Source of the DNA: an uncultured Bacilli bacterium
Lineage (GTDB): Bacteria; Bacillota_I; Bacilli_A; RF39; UBA660
Direction: 5' to 3'
DNA: 30,048 nt
Assembly (NCBI GenBank): GCA_947591175.1
Contig: CANQDB010000003.1
Location: 1 to 30,048, forward strand
The first letter of the stretch is position 1, and each line of letters opens with the position of its first letter. The position numbers and the translations under genes are program-made. Of this stretch, positions 23,188 to 30,048 are shown one piece after another. Below the pieces are notes generated by a model. It ran no database searches. It saw only the letters and a list, made by a program, of their open reading frames with translations, and was not told the origin of the DNA.

Positions 23188-23430
23188 ATGGGAAGTATTA
23201 TTGATTTATTAGATCTCTACTTAGAAAAGTCTACCGATGAACTTTTGAGTTTACTCGATCGTGATAACGATAGCGATTTCTTAAATACTAGGTGGCGCCA
23301 TGCCCTAATGGAAGAGATTTATAATCGCACGATTCCTAAGCTATCTATTAAAGATGGAACAGGTAATAATGTCCCTTTGGAAGAACTCCCAAAAGTAAAA
23401 ATTAAAACTAATCGAGGAAGGATGAAATAA
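23188..23430 (+). CDS. Small unknown protein between the T-box and thrS
   Basis: An 80-residue protein starting MGSIIDLLDLYLEKSTDELL. The ATG at 23188 is chosen because AGGAG (23176-23180) sits 7 nt upstream; a GTG at 23146 lies inside the T-box core and is not a plausible start. The N-terminal half is predicted helical (to RWRHALMEEIYNR), and the C-terminal half is basic and extended (VKIKTNRGRMK). There is no signal peptide, membrane segment or cysteine. It ends 2 bp before thrS and must be expressed with it under threonyl-tRNA control. thrS lacks its usual N-terminal TGS domain, but this protein does not look like TGS. I do not recognise it. Confidence 0.7.
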   Translation: MGSIIDLLDLYLEKSTDELLSLLDRDNDSDFLNTRWRHALMEEIYNRTIPKLSIKDGTGNNVPLEELPKVKIKTNRGRMK

Positions 23431-23432
23431 AT

Positions 23433-25187
23433 ATGATTAATATTAAGGAAGATGAAAAATTAAGTGTTTTAAATCATAGTTGTGCACACTTATTAGCCCA
23501 AGCTGTAAAACATTTATATCCCGAAGCCAAATTTTGGGTTGGACCTGTAATCGAAGAAGGCTTCTATTACGATATCGATTTAGGTGATACGGTTATCAAA
23601 GAAGAAGACTTAGAGAAAATCGAGAAAGAAATGAAGAAAATCTCTAAAGATGGTAAACGTATTGTAAGAGAAGAACTTTCGAAAAAAGATGCTTTAGAAA
23701 TGTTTAAGGATGATCCTTACAAGTTAGACTTAATCGATCGAATGGATGAAAATGAAACGATTATTTCTGCTTATCGTCAAGGTGATTTCGTGGATTTATG
23801 TCGTGGACCTCATGTTGAGACCGTTAAAGAAATCAAATACTTTAAACTTCTAAAAGTTAGTGGAGCTTACTGGAAAGGTGACGCTAAAAACAAGATGTTA
23901 CAACGTATCTATGGTGTTTGCTTTGAAAACGAAGAAGATTTAGATAAGCATTTGAAGGCTTTGGAAGAGGCTAAAGAAAGAGATCATCGAAAACTTGGTA
24001 AAGATTTGGAACTCTTTATGTCTGATGACTTAGTAGGACGAGGACTTCCTATGTTTTTACCAAATGGTTATATCGTTTGGCAGGAACTAGAAAACTATAT
24101 TAAAGAGAAAGAACGTAAACTAGGCTATTTACACGTTATGACTCCTTGTGTTGGTAATGTTGAACTCTATAAGAAGTCAGGACACTGGGATCATTATAAA
24201 GAAAATATGTTCCCAGCTATGGAAGTCGATGGTGAAAGTTTTGTTCTTCGGCCAATGAACTGTCCACATCATATGATGATTTATGCTAGTAAACTTCATT
24301 CTTATAAAGATTTACCAATTAGAATTGGGGAAATTGCTCATGACTTCCGTTATGAAGCAAGTGGAGCTGTTAAAGGAATCGAACGTGGAAGACACTTCTG
24401 TCAAAACGATGCTCATATTTTCGTTACGAAAGACCAAATTAAATCGGAATTTAAAAACGTTGTTGACTTAATCTTCGATGTTTATAAAGACTTTAATATT
24501 ACTGATTATCGTTGTGTTTTATCATTACGCGATCCTGAGGACAAAGAAAAGTATCATCCAGATGACGAGATGTGGAATCAAGCTGAAAACGAATTACGTC
24601 AGGTCTTAAATGAATTAGGTATCGAATATACTGAAGAGATTGGCGAAGCGGCTTTCTATGGACCAAAACTAGATGTTAATGTTCGTCCAGCCGTAGGTAA
24701 TGAGTACACTTTATCTACTTGCCAATTAGATTTCTGCTTACCTATGAAATTCGATTTAAAATATATCGACTCAAATGGTGAAAAACAAACTCCTGTCGTT
24801 TTACACCGGGCTATTTTAGGTTCGCTTGATCGCTTCATGGCTTATATCTTGGAAGAAACAAAAGGAGCCCTTCCTACTTGGTTAAGTCCCGTACAAGTAA
24901 GTGTCTTGCCAGTAAGTCCTGAACATCAAGGAGAGTATGCTAAAGAGATTAACGACTTCTTGGAAGACGAAGGAATTCGTTCTAAATTAGATGATCGTAG
25001 TGAGAAACTTGGTTACCGTATTCGTGAATCACAAACGACAAAGGTACCTTTCATGTTAATTTTAGGAGATCAAGAAAAAGAAAATAAAACTGTTAGTTAC
25101 CGTCGCTTTGGCGAAGAGAAGACAACGACAGTAACAAAAGATGATTTCTTGAAATTATTAAAAGACACAATCAAAAATAAAAAATAA
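23433..25187 (+). CDS. thrS: Threonyl-tRNA synthetase lacking the TGS domain
   Basis: Charges tRNA-Thr with threonine. At 584 residues it is about 60 shorter than most bacterial enzymes because it starts at the editing domain: MINIKEDEKLSVLNHSCAHL has the HSxAH motif (His15, His19) that normally follows a TGS domain. The editing domain has the FYYDIDL and FVDLCRGPHV motifs. In the class II catalytic core, Cys277 (MNCPHHM), His328 (CQNDAHIF) and His458 (LHRAILGSLDRF) are the zinc ligands. The anticodon-binding domain fills the last 100 residues (PVQVSVLPVS, then YRIRESQTTKVPFMLILGD). A GAGGAAGG ribosome site lies about 11 nt upstream. TGS-less ThrRS is known in some reduced lineages. Control is by the T-box upstream. 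Confidence 0.97.
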   Translation: MINIKEDEKLSVLNHSCAHLLAQAVKHLYPEAKFWVGPVIEEGFYYDIDLGDTVIKEEDLEKIEKEMKKISKDGKRIVREELSKKDALEMFKDDPYKLDLIDRMDENETIISAYRQGDFVDLCRGPHVETVKEIKYFKLLKVSGAYWKGDAKNKMLQRIYGVCFENEEDLDKHLKALEEAKERDHRKLGKDLELFMSDDLVGRGLPMFLPNGYIVWQELENYIKEKERKLGYLHVMTPCVGNVELYKKSGHWDHYKENMFPAMEVDGESFVLRPMNCPHHMMIYASKLHSYKDLPIRIGEIAHDFRYEASGAVKGIERGRHFCQNDAHIFVTKDQIKSEFKNVVDLIFDVYKDFNITDYRCVLSLRDPEDKEKYHPDDEMWNQAENELRQVLNELGIEYTEEIGEAAFYGPKLDVNVRPAVGNEYTLSTCQLDFCLPMKFDLKYIDSNGEKQTPVVLHRAILGSLDRFMAYILEETKGALPTWLSPVQVSVLPVSPEHQGEYAKEINDFLEDEGIRSKLDDRSEKLGYRIRESQTTKVPFMLILGDQEKENKTVSYRRFGEEKTTTVTKDDFLKLLKDTIKNKK

Positions 25188-25200
25188 AGTTGTTAATATT

Positions 25201-25233
25201 GACACTACTTGACACCGAGTGGTGTCTTTTTTT
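25201..25233 (+). terminator. Terminator after thrS
   Basis: GACACC (25211-25216), tetraloop GAGT, GGTGTC (25221-25226), seven Ts. An alternative longer stem can form from GACACTACT (25201-25209) with AGTGGTGTC (25218-25226). Confidence 0.85.
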
Positions 25234-25254
25234 GGAAAAAATTTAAAATTACTA

Positions 25255-25284
25255 TTTACTTAAAGTGGAGGATTATTGTACTAT
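25255..25284 (+). promoter_or_regulatory. Candidate mraZ promoter
   Basis: TTTACT (25255-25260), 18-bp spacer, TACTAT (25279-25284); a weak match. An AAGTGG box (25263-25268) lies in the spacer. Confidence 0.4.
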
Positions 25285-25320
25285 TATGGTAAGCAGTGGT
25301 GACAAGTGGTGAAAAGTGGG
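25263..25320 (+). promoter_or_regulatory. MraZ binding boxes (AGTGG repeats)
   Basis: AGTGG occurs at 25295-25299, 25305-25309 and 25315-25319, exactly 10 bp apart, so on the same helical face; a fourth copy lies upstream at 25264-25268. MraZ is known to bind short GTGG/TGGG direct repeats with about 10-bp spacing upstream of its own gene and repress the division cluster. The last box overlaps the GTGGGGGA ribosome region of mraZ. Confidence 0.75.
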
Positions 25321-25328
25321 GGATAATT

Positions 25329-25766
25329 ATGCTAATGGGGGAATTTCATCATACCATCGATGAAAAAAATCGAATCATCATACCATCTAAATTCCGTGAA
25401 GAACTAGGTAATAGTTTCGTTGTTACACGTGGTTTAGAAGGCTGTTTGTTCGCTTATCCATTAGTAGAATGGAATCGTATTACCAACCAACTAAAATCCC
25501 TACCATTTACCAAAAAAGATGCTAGAAACTTTTCAAGATTCTTTTTATCAGGTGCCACTACAGCTGAATTTGACAAGCAAGGTAGAATCAACATAGCCTC
25601 TCCATTAGTTCATTACGCCGATTTGAAAAAAAATTGCGTGATCGTCGGCGTAAATGAACGTTTAGAAATCTGGGCTGAAGAAAAATGGAACGCTTTTCTT
25701 GACCAAAATGAAGAAGATTTATCGGATATTGCCGAACATCTCTTCGATAAAGATTTCGATTTATAG
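25329..25766 (+). CDS. mraZ: Transcriptional regulator MraZ
   Basis: A cytoplasmic DNA-binding protein of the double AbrB/SpoVT fold that autoregulates the division and cell-wall cluster. The start at 25329 (MLMGEFHHTIDEKNRIIIPS) matches the family's MFMGE(Y/F)-type opening; the in-frame ATG at 25296 lies inside the binding boxes and is rejected. Two repeats are visible: HTIDEKNRIIIPSKFREEL and, about 75 residues later, EFDKQGRINIASPLVHYA. Length 145 is normal. It is followed after 8 bp by rsmH, the universal neighbour. The AGTGG boxes just upstream fit self-repression. Confidence 0.95.
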   Translation: MLMGEFHHTIDEKNRIIIPSKFREELGNSFVVTRGLEGCLFAYPLVEWNRITNQLKSLPFTKKDARNFSRFFLSGATTAEFDKQGRINIASPLVHYADLKKNCVIVGVNERLEIWAEEKWNAFLDQNEEDLSDIAEHLFDKDFDL

Positions 25767-25774
25767 GTGTCTTT

Positions 25775-26704
25775 ATGGAAAAACATATTAGTGTTCTATT
25801 AAACGAATCGATCCTTGCTCTAAATTTAAAAGAAGATAGTATTATTGTGGATTGTACTCTTGGTTATGGAGGTCATTCAAGTGAAATATTAAAAAGAATA
25901 AAAAGGGGTTCTTTATTCGCCTTTGACCAAGACCAAGAGGCAATTGATTATGCTTCTTTAAGACTTTCTAAAATAGGCAGTAACTTTACCATCATCAAAA
26001 GTAATTTTAAGAATTTAAAACAAGAACTTAAAAAACATGGAATTACCCAAGTAGATGGTATTTTATTTGACCTAGGAGTTTCATCTCCTCAACTAGATGA
26101 AAAAGAAAGAGGTTTCAGTTATCATCAAGATGCTCGTCTTGATATGCGAATGGATCAAAGTGTGCCTTTTTCAGCATATGACGTCGTGAATACATATTCA
26201 CTAAATGATTTAACACGGATATTTTATCAATACGGCGAAGAAAAGTTCGCTAAAAGTATTGCTACTAATATCGTTAAAGAAAGAAGCACTAAGCCAATTG
26301 AGACAACTTTTGAACTAGCGGAAATTATTAAAAACTCAGTCCCGGAAAAAGTTCGGAAGAAATCACATCCTGCAAGAAAAGTCTTTCAAGCAATAAGAAT
26401 CGAAGTTAACCACGAATTAGATATATTAGAAGATAGCTTAAAAGATGCTCTAGATTTACTTAAAGTAAATGGTGTCTTAGCGGTCATCACTTTTCACTCA
26501 CTAGAAGACCGCATCACTAAAAATTGTTTTAAAACTGTAACAGAGGTAGATCCTAAATTAAAAGGCCTACCTGATGTACCTAAAGATATGTTACCTGATT
26601 ACGAACTAGTCTATCGTAAGGCAATCGAACCAAGTAAAGAAGAGTTAGAACAAAATAATAGGGCCCGTTCTGCTAAACTTAGAGTTATTAAAAGAATAAA
26701 ATAA
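25775..26704 (+). CDS. rsmH: 16S rRNA m4C1402 methyltransferase RsmH
   Basis: Methylates N4 of C1402 in the 16S rRNA decoding site using S-adenosylmethionine. The protein begins with HISVLLNESILALNL, and the SAM-binding motif I is VDCTLGYGGHSSEIL (about residues 25-39). ILFDLGVSSPQLDEKERGFS is the family hallmark near residue 95, and VITFHSLEDRITK and RARSAKLRVIKR (here NRARSAKLRVIKRIK) close the protein. Length 309 is typical. It sits 8 bp after mraZ and 13 bp before ftsL, the usual order at the start of the dcw cluster. Confidence 0.96.
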   Translation: MEKHISVLLNESILALNLKEDSIIVDCTLGYGGHSSEILKRIKRGSLFAFDQDQEAIDYASLRLSKIGSNFTIIKSNFKNLKQELKKHGITQVDGILFDLGVSSPQLDEKERGFSYHQDARLDMRMDQSVPFSAYDVVNTYSLNDLTRIFYQYGEEKFAKSIATNIVKERSTKPIETTFELAEIIKNSVPEKVRKKSHPARKVFQAIRIEVNHELDILEDSLKDALDLLKVNGVLAVITFHSLEDRITKNCFKTVTEVDPKLKGLPDVPKDMLPDYELVYRKAIEPSKEELEQNNRARSAKLRVIKRIK

Positions 26705-26717
26705 AGGAGAATGACAA

Positions 26718-27020
26718 ATGCGTAAAGTAAAAAAGAGAAACAAGATGAGTCGTTTTGAACGTCTTTTATATACGTTTACTTTTTTACTTGTCGTTTTATC
26801 TCCTGTTGCTGTAGTTTTCTCTAAAGCTACTTTATCGGAGGTTAACTTCGAAGTAGAAAAGGCTAAGAAAGAGATTGCTACTCAAACAAAGAAAAATGAA
26901 AGTTTAAGTATGACGATTAATGAGTTAGCATCCCTTGATAAGATTCAAGAGGTTGCCCAAGAACAAGGACTTTCCTATAATAACGACAATATAAAATCAA
27001 TTGATGAAATTGAAAAGTAA
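26718..27020 (+). CDS. ftsL: Cell division protein FtsL-like
   Basis: A 100-residue bitopic membrane protein: basic cytoplasmic start (MRKVKKRNKMSRFERL), one transmembrane segment at about residues 18-37 (YTFTFLLVVLSPVAVVFS), then an extracellular coiled coil (VNFEVEKAKKEIATQTKKNE) and the LDKIQEVAQEQGL motif typical of FtsL/DivIC septum proteins. FtsL links FtsQ/DivIB and FtsB/DivIC to FtsW-PBP in the divisome. Identification rests on topology and the position after rsmH more than on strong sequence identity. An AAAGGAG ribosome site precedes the ATG. A terminator follows at once, so the class B PBP that usually comes next is absent here (it is at 5859). Confidence 0.82.
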   Translation: MRKVKKRNKMSRFERLLYTFTFLLVVLSPVAVVFSKATLSEVNFEVEKAKKEIATQTKKNESLSMTINELASLDKIQEVAQEQGLSYNNDNIKSIDEIEK

Positions 27021-27038
27021 GAGGCTAGACCTCTTTTT
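27019..27038 (+). terminator. Terminator of the mraZ-rsmH-ftsL operon
   Basis: AAGAGG (27019-27024), loop CTAGA, CCTCTT (27030-27035), then Ts. It starts at the last bases of the ftsL stop codon. Confidence 0.8.
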
Positions 27039-27100
27039 CTTTTCAAATTAAGAAAAAAATAATATAATTGGTTTAGAACTACATGAGGGAGGAATATTTT

Positions 27101-27448
27101 ATGAACTCAATTAAAATAGAAAGACTAAATAGTACTTTTGTCAAAGAGATTAGTTATATATTACAAAATGAGATAAAAGATGAAGAAATTCATTTCGTTA
27201 CCGTAACGGATTGTGATATTACTTCGGACTTAAGTTTTGCCAAAGTCTATGTTACAGTTTTAGATCAAGAAAAAAAGGAATCTACTATGGAAGCCTTAAA
27301 TAAAGCTGCATCTTTTATAAGAGGGGAGTTATCTCAACGAGTAGAAATTAGGCATACTCCAGAACTAAAGTTTTTGTATGATGAATCTATCGAATATGGT
27401 AATCGTATCGAAAATAAAATAAAGGAATTAAAAGAACAAGAAAAATAA
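27101..27448 (+). CDS. rbfA: Ribosome-binding factor A
   Basis: A small KH-fold protein that helps mature the 30S subunit, mainly 16S rRNA 5' end processing and cold adaptation. The start at 27101 (MNSIKIERLNSTFVKEISYI) is chosen over the in-frame ATG at 27083 because GAGGGAGG precedes it and the family opens this way. Conserved blocks are VTVTDCDITSDLSFAKVYVT, LNKAASFIRGELSQR and IRHTPELKFLYDESIEYG. Length 115 is normal. A TATAAT at 27063-27068 may be its -10. truB follows after 16 bp, the common rbfA-truB order. Confidence 0.94.
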   Translation: MNSIKIERLNSTFVKEISYILQNEIKDEEIHFVTVTDCDITSDLSFAKVYVTVLDQEKKESTMEALNKAASFIRGELSQRVEIRHTPELKFLYDESIEYGNRIENKIKELKEQEK

Positions 27449-27464
27449 GTAGGGAAGTGACACC

Positions 27465-28325
27465 ATGGATGGTTTCTTATATATCGATAAAAGTGAGGGT
27501 TTAACAAGTCGTGATGTCGTAAACCAAATCGTCAAGATTTATGGTACTAAAAAGGTGGGTCATACAGGAACTTTAGACCCTCTAGCAACAGGTGTTTTAA
27601 TAGTTGGTATAGGTAGGGCTACTAAATTAATCGATGAAGTAACTTCTTACTATAAAGAGTATGAGGCGACAGTTAAACTAGGAATTCAAACGGATACTTT
27701 AGATATCACTGGCGAAATACAAGAAGAAGTTCCCTTCAAAATGCCATCTAAAGAAAAATTAAATGACGTACTTACTTCTTTTTTAGGTAAAAGTATGCAA
27801 GAAGTTCCAAAATATTCGGCTGTTCGTCTTAATGGCAAAAGACTTTATGATTATGCTAGGTCTCACGAAAAAGTAGAATTACCTAAAAGAAAAATCGATA
27901 TTAAAGAAATTACTTTACTAGATGTCACCAAAGATACCTTTTCTTTTAGAGTAACAGTTAGTAAAGGAACTTATATTAGAAGTCTTATTAGAGATATCGG
28001 TCTAAATTTAGGAATACCTTGTACGATGTCTTCTTTAAGAAGAACAAAAGTGGGTTCTATTAAAGTTGAAGATTGTCTATCTCTAGATAGTATTACTCCA
28101 ACTACTAAAGTACATTCACTCGATGAGGTATTAGACAAATATCCAGTTTATGAATTAAGTCCCAAAGAAGAAAAATATGTTCTCAATGGGAACAAGTTAA
28201 AAAATAAAACATATGGTAGTAAAGTAAGAATGAAAGTAAAAGATGAACTATTAGCCTTGTATAAAGTCGATGAAAAAGACTCTAGCATGCTAAAGTGTGA
28301 CGTCTTGTTGAAGGTGAAAAAATGA
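27465..28325 (+). CDS. truB: tRNA pseudouridine(55) synthase TruB
   Basis: Makes pseudouridine 55 in the T loop of tRNAs. FLYIDKSEGLTSRDVVNQI opens the protein, and KVGHTGTLDPLATGVL carries catalytic Asp38. YEATVKLGIQTDTLDITGE and SKGTYIRSLIRDIG are the further family motifs, followed by a short C-terminal RNA-binding extension. Length 286 is usual. It lies between rbfA and the murE-type gene, overlapping the latter by 4 bases (ATGA). ribF, the usual downstream partner, is replaced by the Mur ligase, an uncommon arrangement. Confidence 0.96.
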   Translation: MDGFLYIDKSEGLTSRDVVNQIVKIYGTKKVGHTGTLDPLATGVLIVGIGRATKLIDEVTSYYKEYEATVKLGIQTDTLDITGEIQEEVPFKMPSKEKLNDVLTSFLGKSMQEVPKYSAVRLNGKRLYDYARSHEKVELPKRKIDIKEITLLDVTKDTFSFRVTVSKGTYIRSLIRDIGLNLGIPCTMSSLRRTKVGSIKVEDCLSLDSITPTTKVHSLDEVLDKYPVYELSPKEEKYVLNGNKLKNKTYGSKVRMKVKDELLALYKVDEKDSSMLKCDVLLKVKK

Positions 28326-29737
28326 AATATTTAAATGAGTTGTACGACTGTGATTATACGATTGAAATTCATGGTATAAAGATAAATTCTAAAGAGGTTG
28401 AACCAGGAGATTTATTTGTCTGTGTCATGGGTATCAAATGTGATCGTCACGATTTTATCGAGGATGCTATCAAAAATGGGGCAGTAGCCATAGTTGCTAG
28501 TCGCAAAGTAAATAGTAGTGTACCAGTCATCTATGTAAAAGATACCAATGCTGAACTCCCTCTTTTGATGGCTAGATTTTGTGATTATCCAGAAAAAGAA
28601 TTATCATTAATCGGTGTAACTGGTACTAATGGTAAAACAACAGTTGCTGAACTCATCCAAGATTTAATGGGGGAAGATTGTGCCTATATTGGAACTAATG
28701 GTATCAGTTGTAAAGAGTTTAATGAACCAATTCGTAATACTACCCCTGACGTCGATAGAATGTATCCTTATTTAAAAAGATTTAAAGATGCCGGTTGTAA
28801 GTACGTAAGTATGGAAACATCATCCGAAGCCTTTTTAAGACATAGATTGGATCCCTTTACATTTAAAGTAACCATCCTAACGAATATCACGGAAGATCAC
28901 TTGAATGTTCATAAGACGATTAAGAACTATGTCAAATGTAAATGTGAACTTTTCAAAAAGACTATAAAAGGTGGAACTTCTATTTTAAATTACGATGATA
29001 AACACTATAAAGAAGTAAGAGCGTGTTGTCCTGAAAAAGTAATTACTTACGGTCGCAAAAGAGGAGCCGATTTACGTATTAAAAAGGTTGAACTTGCTCC
29101 TAACAATACTAATATCTGGTTTACCTATAATAAAAAGGATTACCATATCTTATCGCCGTTATTAGGAACGTTTAATGTCGATAATTTAATGGCTTCTTTA
29201 CTAGCCGTGACAACTTTCGGTTATTCGATGGAAGAAGCAATCGGTAGAATCCAAAATATTAAGCCTGTCCTAGGCCGTATGGAATCTCTTTCTTTTGGAG
29301 AACCATATCAAATTATCTTAGATTATGCTCATACTCCAGATGCCCTAGATAACATCCTTAATTTTCTAAATCAAATAAAAAAGAATAGAATTATTACTAT
29401 CACCGGTTCAGCAGGCGGTAGAGAAAAAGAAAAACGAAAAGATATGGGTCGAATCGTCTTAGAAAAAAGTGATCATGTTATTTTTACGATGGATGATCCA
29501 AGAGAAGAAGATGTTAACGATATCATCGATGATTTAATTGGAAGTTGTCCTTTAACTAACTACGAACGAATCGAGGATAGAGTAAAAGCTATCCATAAAG
29601 CCTTAGATATGGCTCGAAAAGATGATATTATTTTACTTGCTGGCAAAGGAAGAGATAACTATATGGCAATCGGTAAAGAGTATTTGCCTTATTCCGATTA
29701 TGACGAAGTAGTAAAGTATTTTAAAAAGAAGAAATAA
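28322..29737 (+). CDS. murE: UDP-MurNAc-tripeptide ligase, MurE type
   Basis: An ATP-dependent Mur ligase adding the third stem-peptide residue to UDP-MurNAc-L-Ala-D-Glu. The N-terminal substrate domain contains NSKEVEPGDLFVCVMG, the ATP site is GVTGTNGKTT (residues 98-107), and the family motifs NTTPD, METSSEAF, TNITEDHLNVHKT and LDYAHTPDAL are all present. The C-terminal domain has TGSAGGREKEKR and FTMDDPREED (Asp391-Asp-Pro-Arg394) where the third amino acid is chosen. DNPR is typical of diaminopimelate-adding enzymes; DDPR keeps the Arg, so diaminopimelate is plausible but not certain. Length 471 is normal. Its start overlaps the truB stop, and it is physically apart from both other cell-wall blocks in the window. 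Confidence 0.92.
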   Translation: MKYLNELYDCDYTIEIHGIKINSKEVEPGDLFVCVMGIKCDRHDFIEDAIKNGAVAIVASRKVNSSVPVIYVKDTNAELPLLMARFCDYPEKELSLIGVTGTNGKTTVAELIQDLMGEDCAYIGTNGISCKEFNEPIRNTTPDVDRMYPYLKRFKDAGCKYVSMETSSEAFLRHRLDPFTFKVTILTNITEDHLNVHKTIKNYVKCKCELFKKTIKGGTSILNYDDKHYKEVRACCPEKVITYGRKRGADLRIKKVELAPNNTNIWFTYNKKDYHILSPLLGTFNVDNLMASLLAVTTFGYSMEEAIGRIQNIKPVLGRMESLSFGEPYQIILDYAHTPDALDNILNFLNQIKKNRIITITGSAGGREKEKRKDMGRIVLEKSDHVIFTMDDPREEDVNDIIDDLIGSCPLTNYERIEDRVKAIHKALDMARKDDIILLAGKGRDNYMAIGKEYLPYSDYDEVVKYFKKKK

Positions 29738-29745
29738 TTGCATTG

Positions 29746-29769
29746 AAAGTGTCAAGTGGCACTTTTTTT
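29746..29769 (+). terminator. Terminator after murE
   Basis: AAAGTG (29746-29751) pairs with CACTTT (29760-29765), with Ts to 29769. Its 5' arm and loop start AAAGTGTCAA, as in the terminator at 20901. Confidence 0.75.
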
Positions 29770-29782
29770 GTGTCAAATTTGC

Positions 29783-29814
29783 TTGACTGGGGGGGGGTTA
29801 TGAAGACTTATAAT
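29783..29814 (+). promoter_or_regulatory. Promoter with G9 tract in a 20-bp spacer
   Basis: TTGACT (29783-29788), a run of nine Gs (29789-29797), and TATAAT (29809-29814); spacing 20 bp. It is the counterpart of the promoter at 20940-20971. Loss of three Gs would give the optimal 17-bp spacing. Confidence 0.7.
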
Positions 29815-29844
29815 GAATATAGACTAGGAGGAGTTGATTTAAGT

Positions 29845-30048
29845 ATGGAAGAAGAAAAGAAAAACAAAAAGAAAAAAGTAATGATATTATTTTTAGTATT
29901 AGGATTAGTTCTCTTAACGATAGGAGGAACATATGCTTTCTTTACCTATTCAAGACAAGGAGAAAAGATCAATACTTTAACAACAGGTACAATGTACTTT
30001 GTATATGATGAGTTACCTAATGAGGAAGATAGTAATAAAATCTTAATC
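29845..30048 (+). CDS. SipW-type surface protein, N-terminal part (runs off window)
   Basis: Sixty-eight codons are visible, open to the window edge. The start MEEEKKNKKKKVMILFLVLG has an AGGAGGAG ribosome site (29826-29833), and the leader GGAGTTGATTT is shared with the gene at 21002. The hydrophobic segment ends GGTYAFFTYSRQGEK, followed by TLTTGTMYFVYDE, closely parallel to TYAFFTYTKQEEEN and LTTGRLYFVYDE in the gene at 21002. It is therefore the beginning of another SipW-type exported protein with a TasA-like domain. Whether it carries the FGE-like or Ig-like C-terminus cannot be seen. The gene follows murE and the G-tract promoter. Confidence 0.85.
   Translation, partial: MEEEKKNKKKKVMILFLVLGLVLLTIGGTYAFFTYSRQGEKINTLTTGTMYFVYDELPNEEDSNKILI

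Noticed and set aside
29789..29797. G9 run as a simple sequencing or assembly error
   Set aside because: The related promoter at 20940 has a G-rich block at the same position with the same 20-bp spacing, so the tract is real, though its exact length could still be misread.
1..30048. Mycoplasma genetic code (TGA as Trp)
   Set aside because: TGA is used as a natural stop in several intact genes, including the ATGA overlaps, and Trp positions use TGG.

Overview
The window is AT-rich DNA from a low-GC Gram-positive bacterium, most likely a Bacillota lineage near the Erysipelotrichia/RF39/Mollicutes-related gut bacteria. This rests on the housekeeping proteins, SipW-type signal peptides, a T-box leader and strong AGGAGG-like ribosome sites. 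Several genes stop at TGA (for example at 15457-15459 and 17598-17600), so the standard bacterial code applies, not the Mycoplasma code. All supported genes are on the + strand. No tRNA, rRNA, CRISPR array or complete insertion sequence is visible.

Layout. 1-1165: wreckage of one or more surface-protein genes (an Ig-like fragment followed by a frameshifted formylglycine-enzyme-like fragment). 1273-5380: smc, a conserved hypothetical gene and a secreted DNA/RNA endonuclease. 5478-5788: a multiply frameshifted relic. 5859-9950: a peptidoglycan block (PASTA-containing class B PBP, mraY, ftsW/rodA-type SEDS gene). 9951-10619: a repeat-rich gap with 40-bp tandem repeats and large palindromes. 10620-11522: an accessory gene joining an ORF6N domain to a phospholipase-D-like domain, carrying a copy of one palindrome in its own coding sequence. 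11586-16295: a three-gene operon of a von Willebrand A protein with a very long disordered N-terminus, a MoxR-like AAA+ ATPase and an ankyrin-repeat protein. 16374-20152: two overlapping flavoprotein genes and L-lactate dehydrogenase. 20238-22915: two SipW/TasA-type exported proteins, the second with a formylglycine-enzyme-like C-terminal domain. 22937-25187: a threonine T-box controlling a small unknown gene and thrS. 25263-27020: mraZ, rsmH and ftsL behind AGTGG boxes. 27101-29737: rbfA, truB and a murE-type ligase. 29845-30048: the start of a third SipW-type surface protein that runs off the window.

How it fits together. Cell-wall and division genes are split into pieces (pbp-mraY-ftsW; mraZ-rsmH-ftsL; murE) with accessory and metabolic genes between them. 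The surface proteins form a multigene family. Two members share a terminator-promoter-leader module in which a G-rich tract lies between the -35 and -10 boxes with an unusually long 20-bp spacing, which suggests a phase-variable or specially regulated promoter. The most interesting candidates are this G-tract promoter pair, the GGTCGCA palindromes around and inside the ORF6N gene, the VWA-MoxR-ankyrin operon, and the T-box whose terminator also buries the ribosome site of an unknown gene ahead of thrS.
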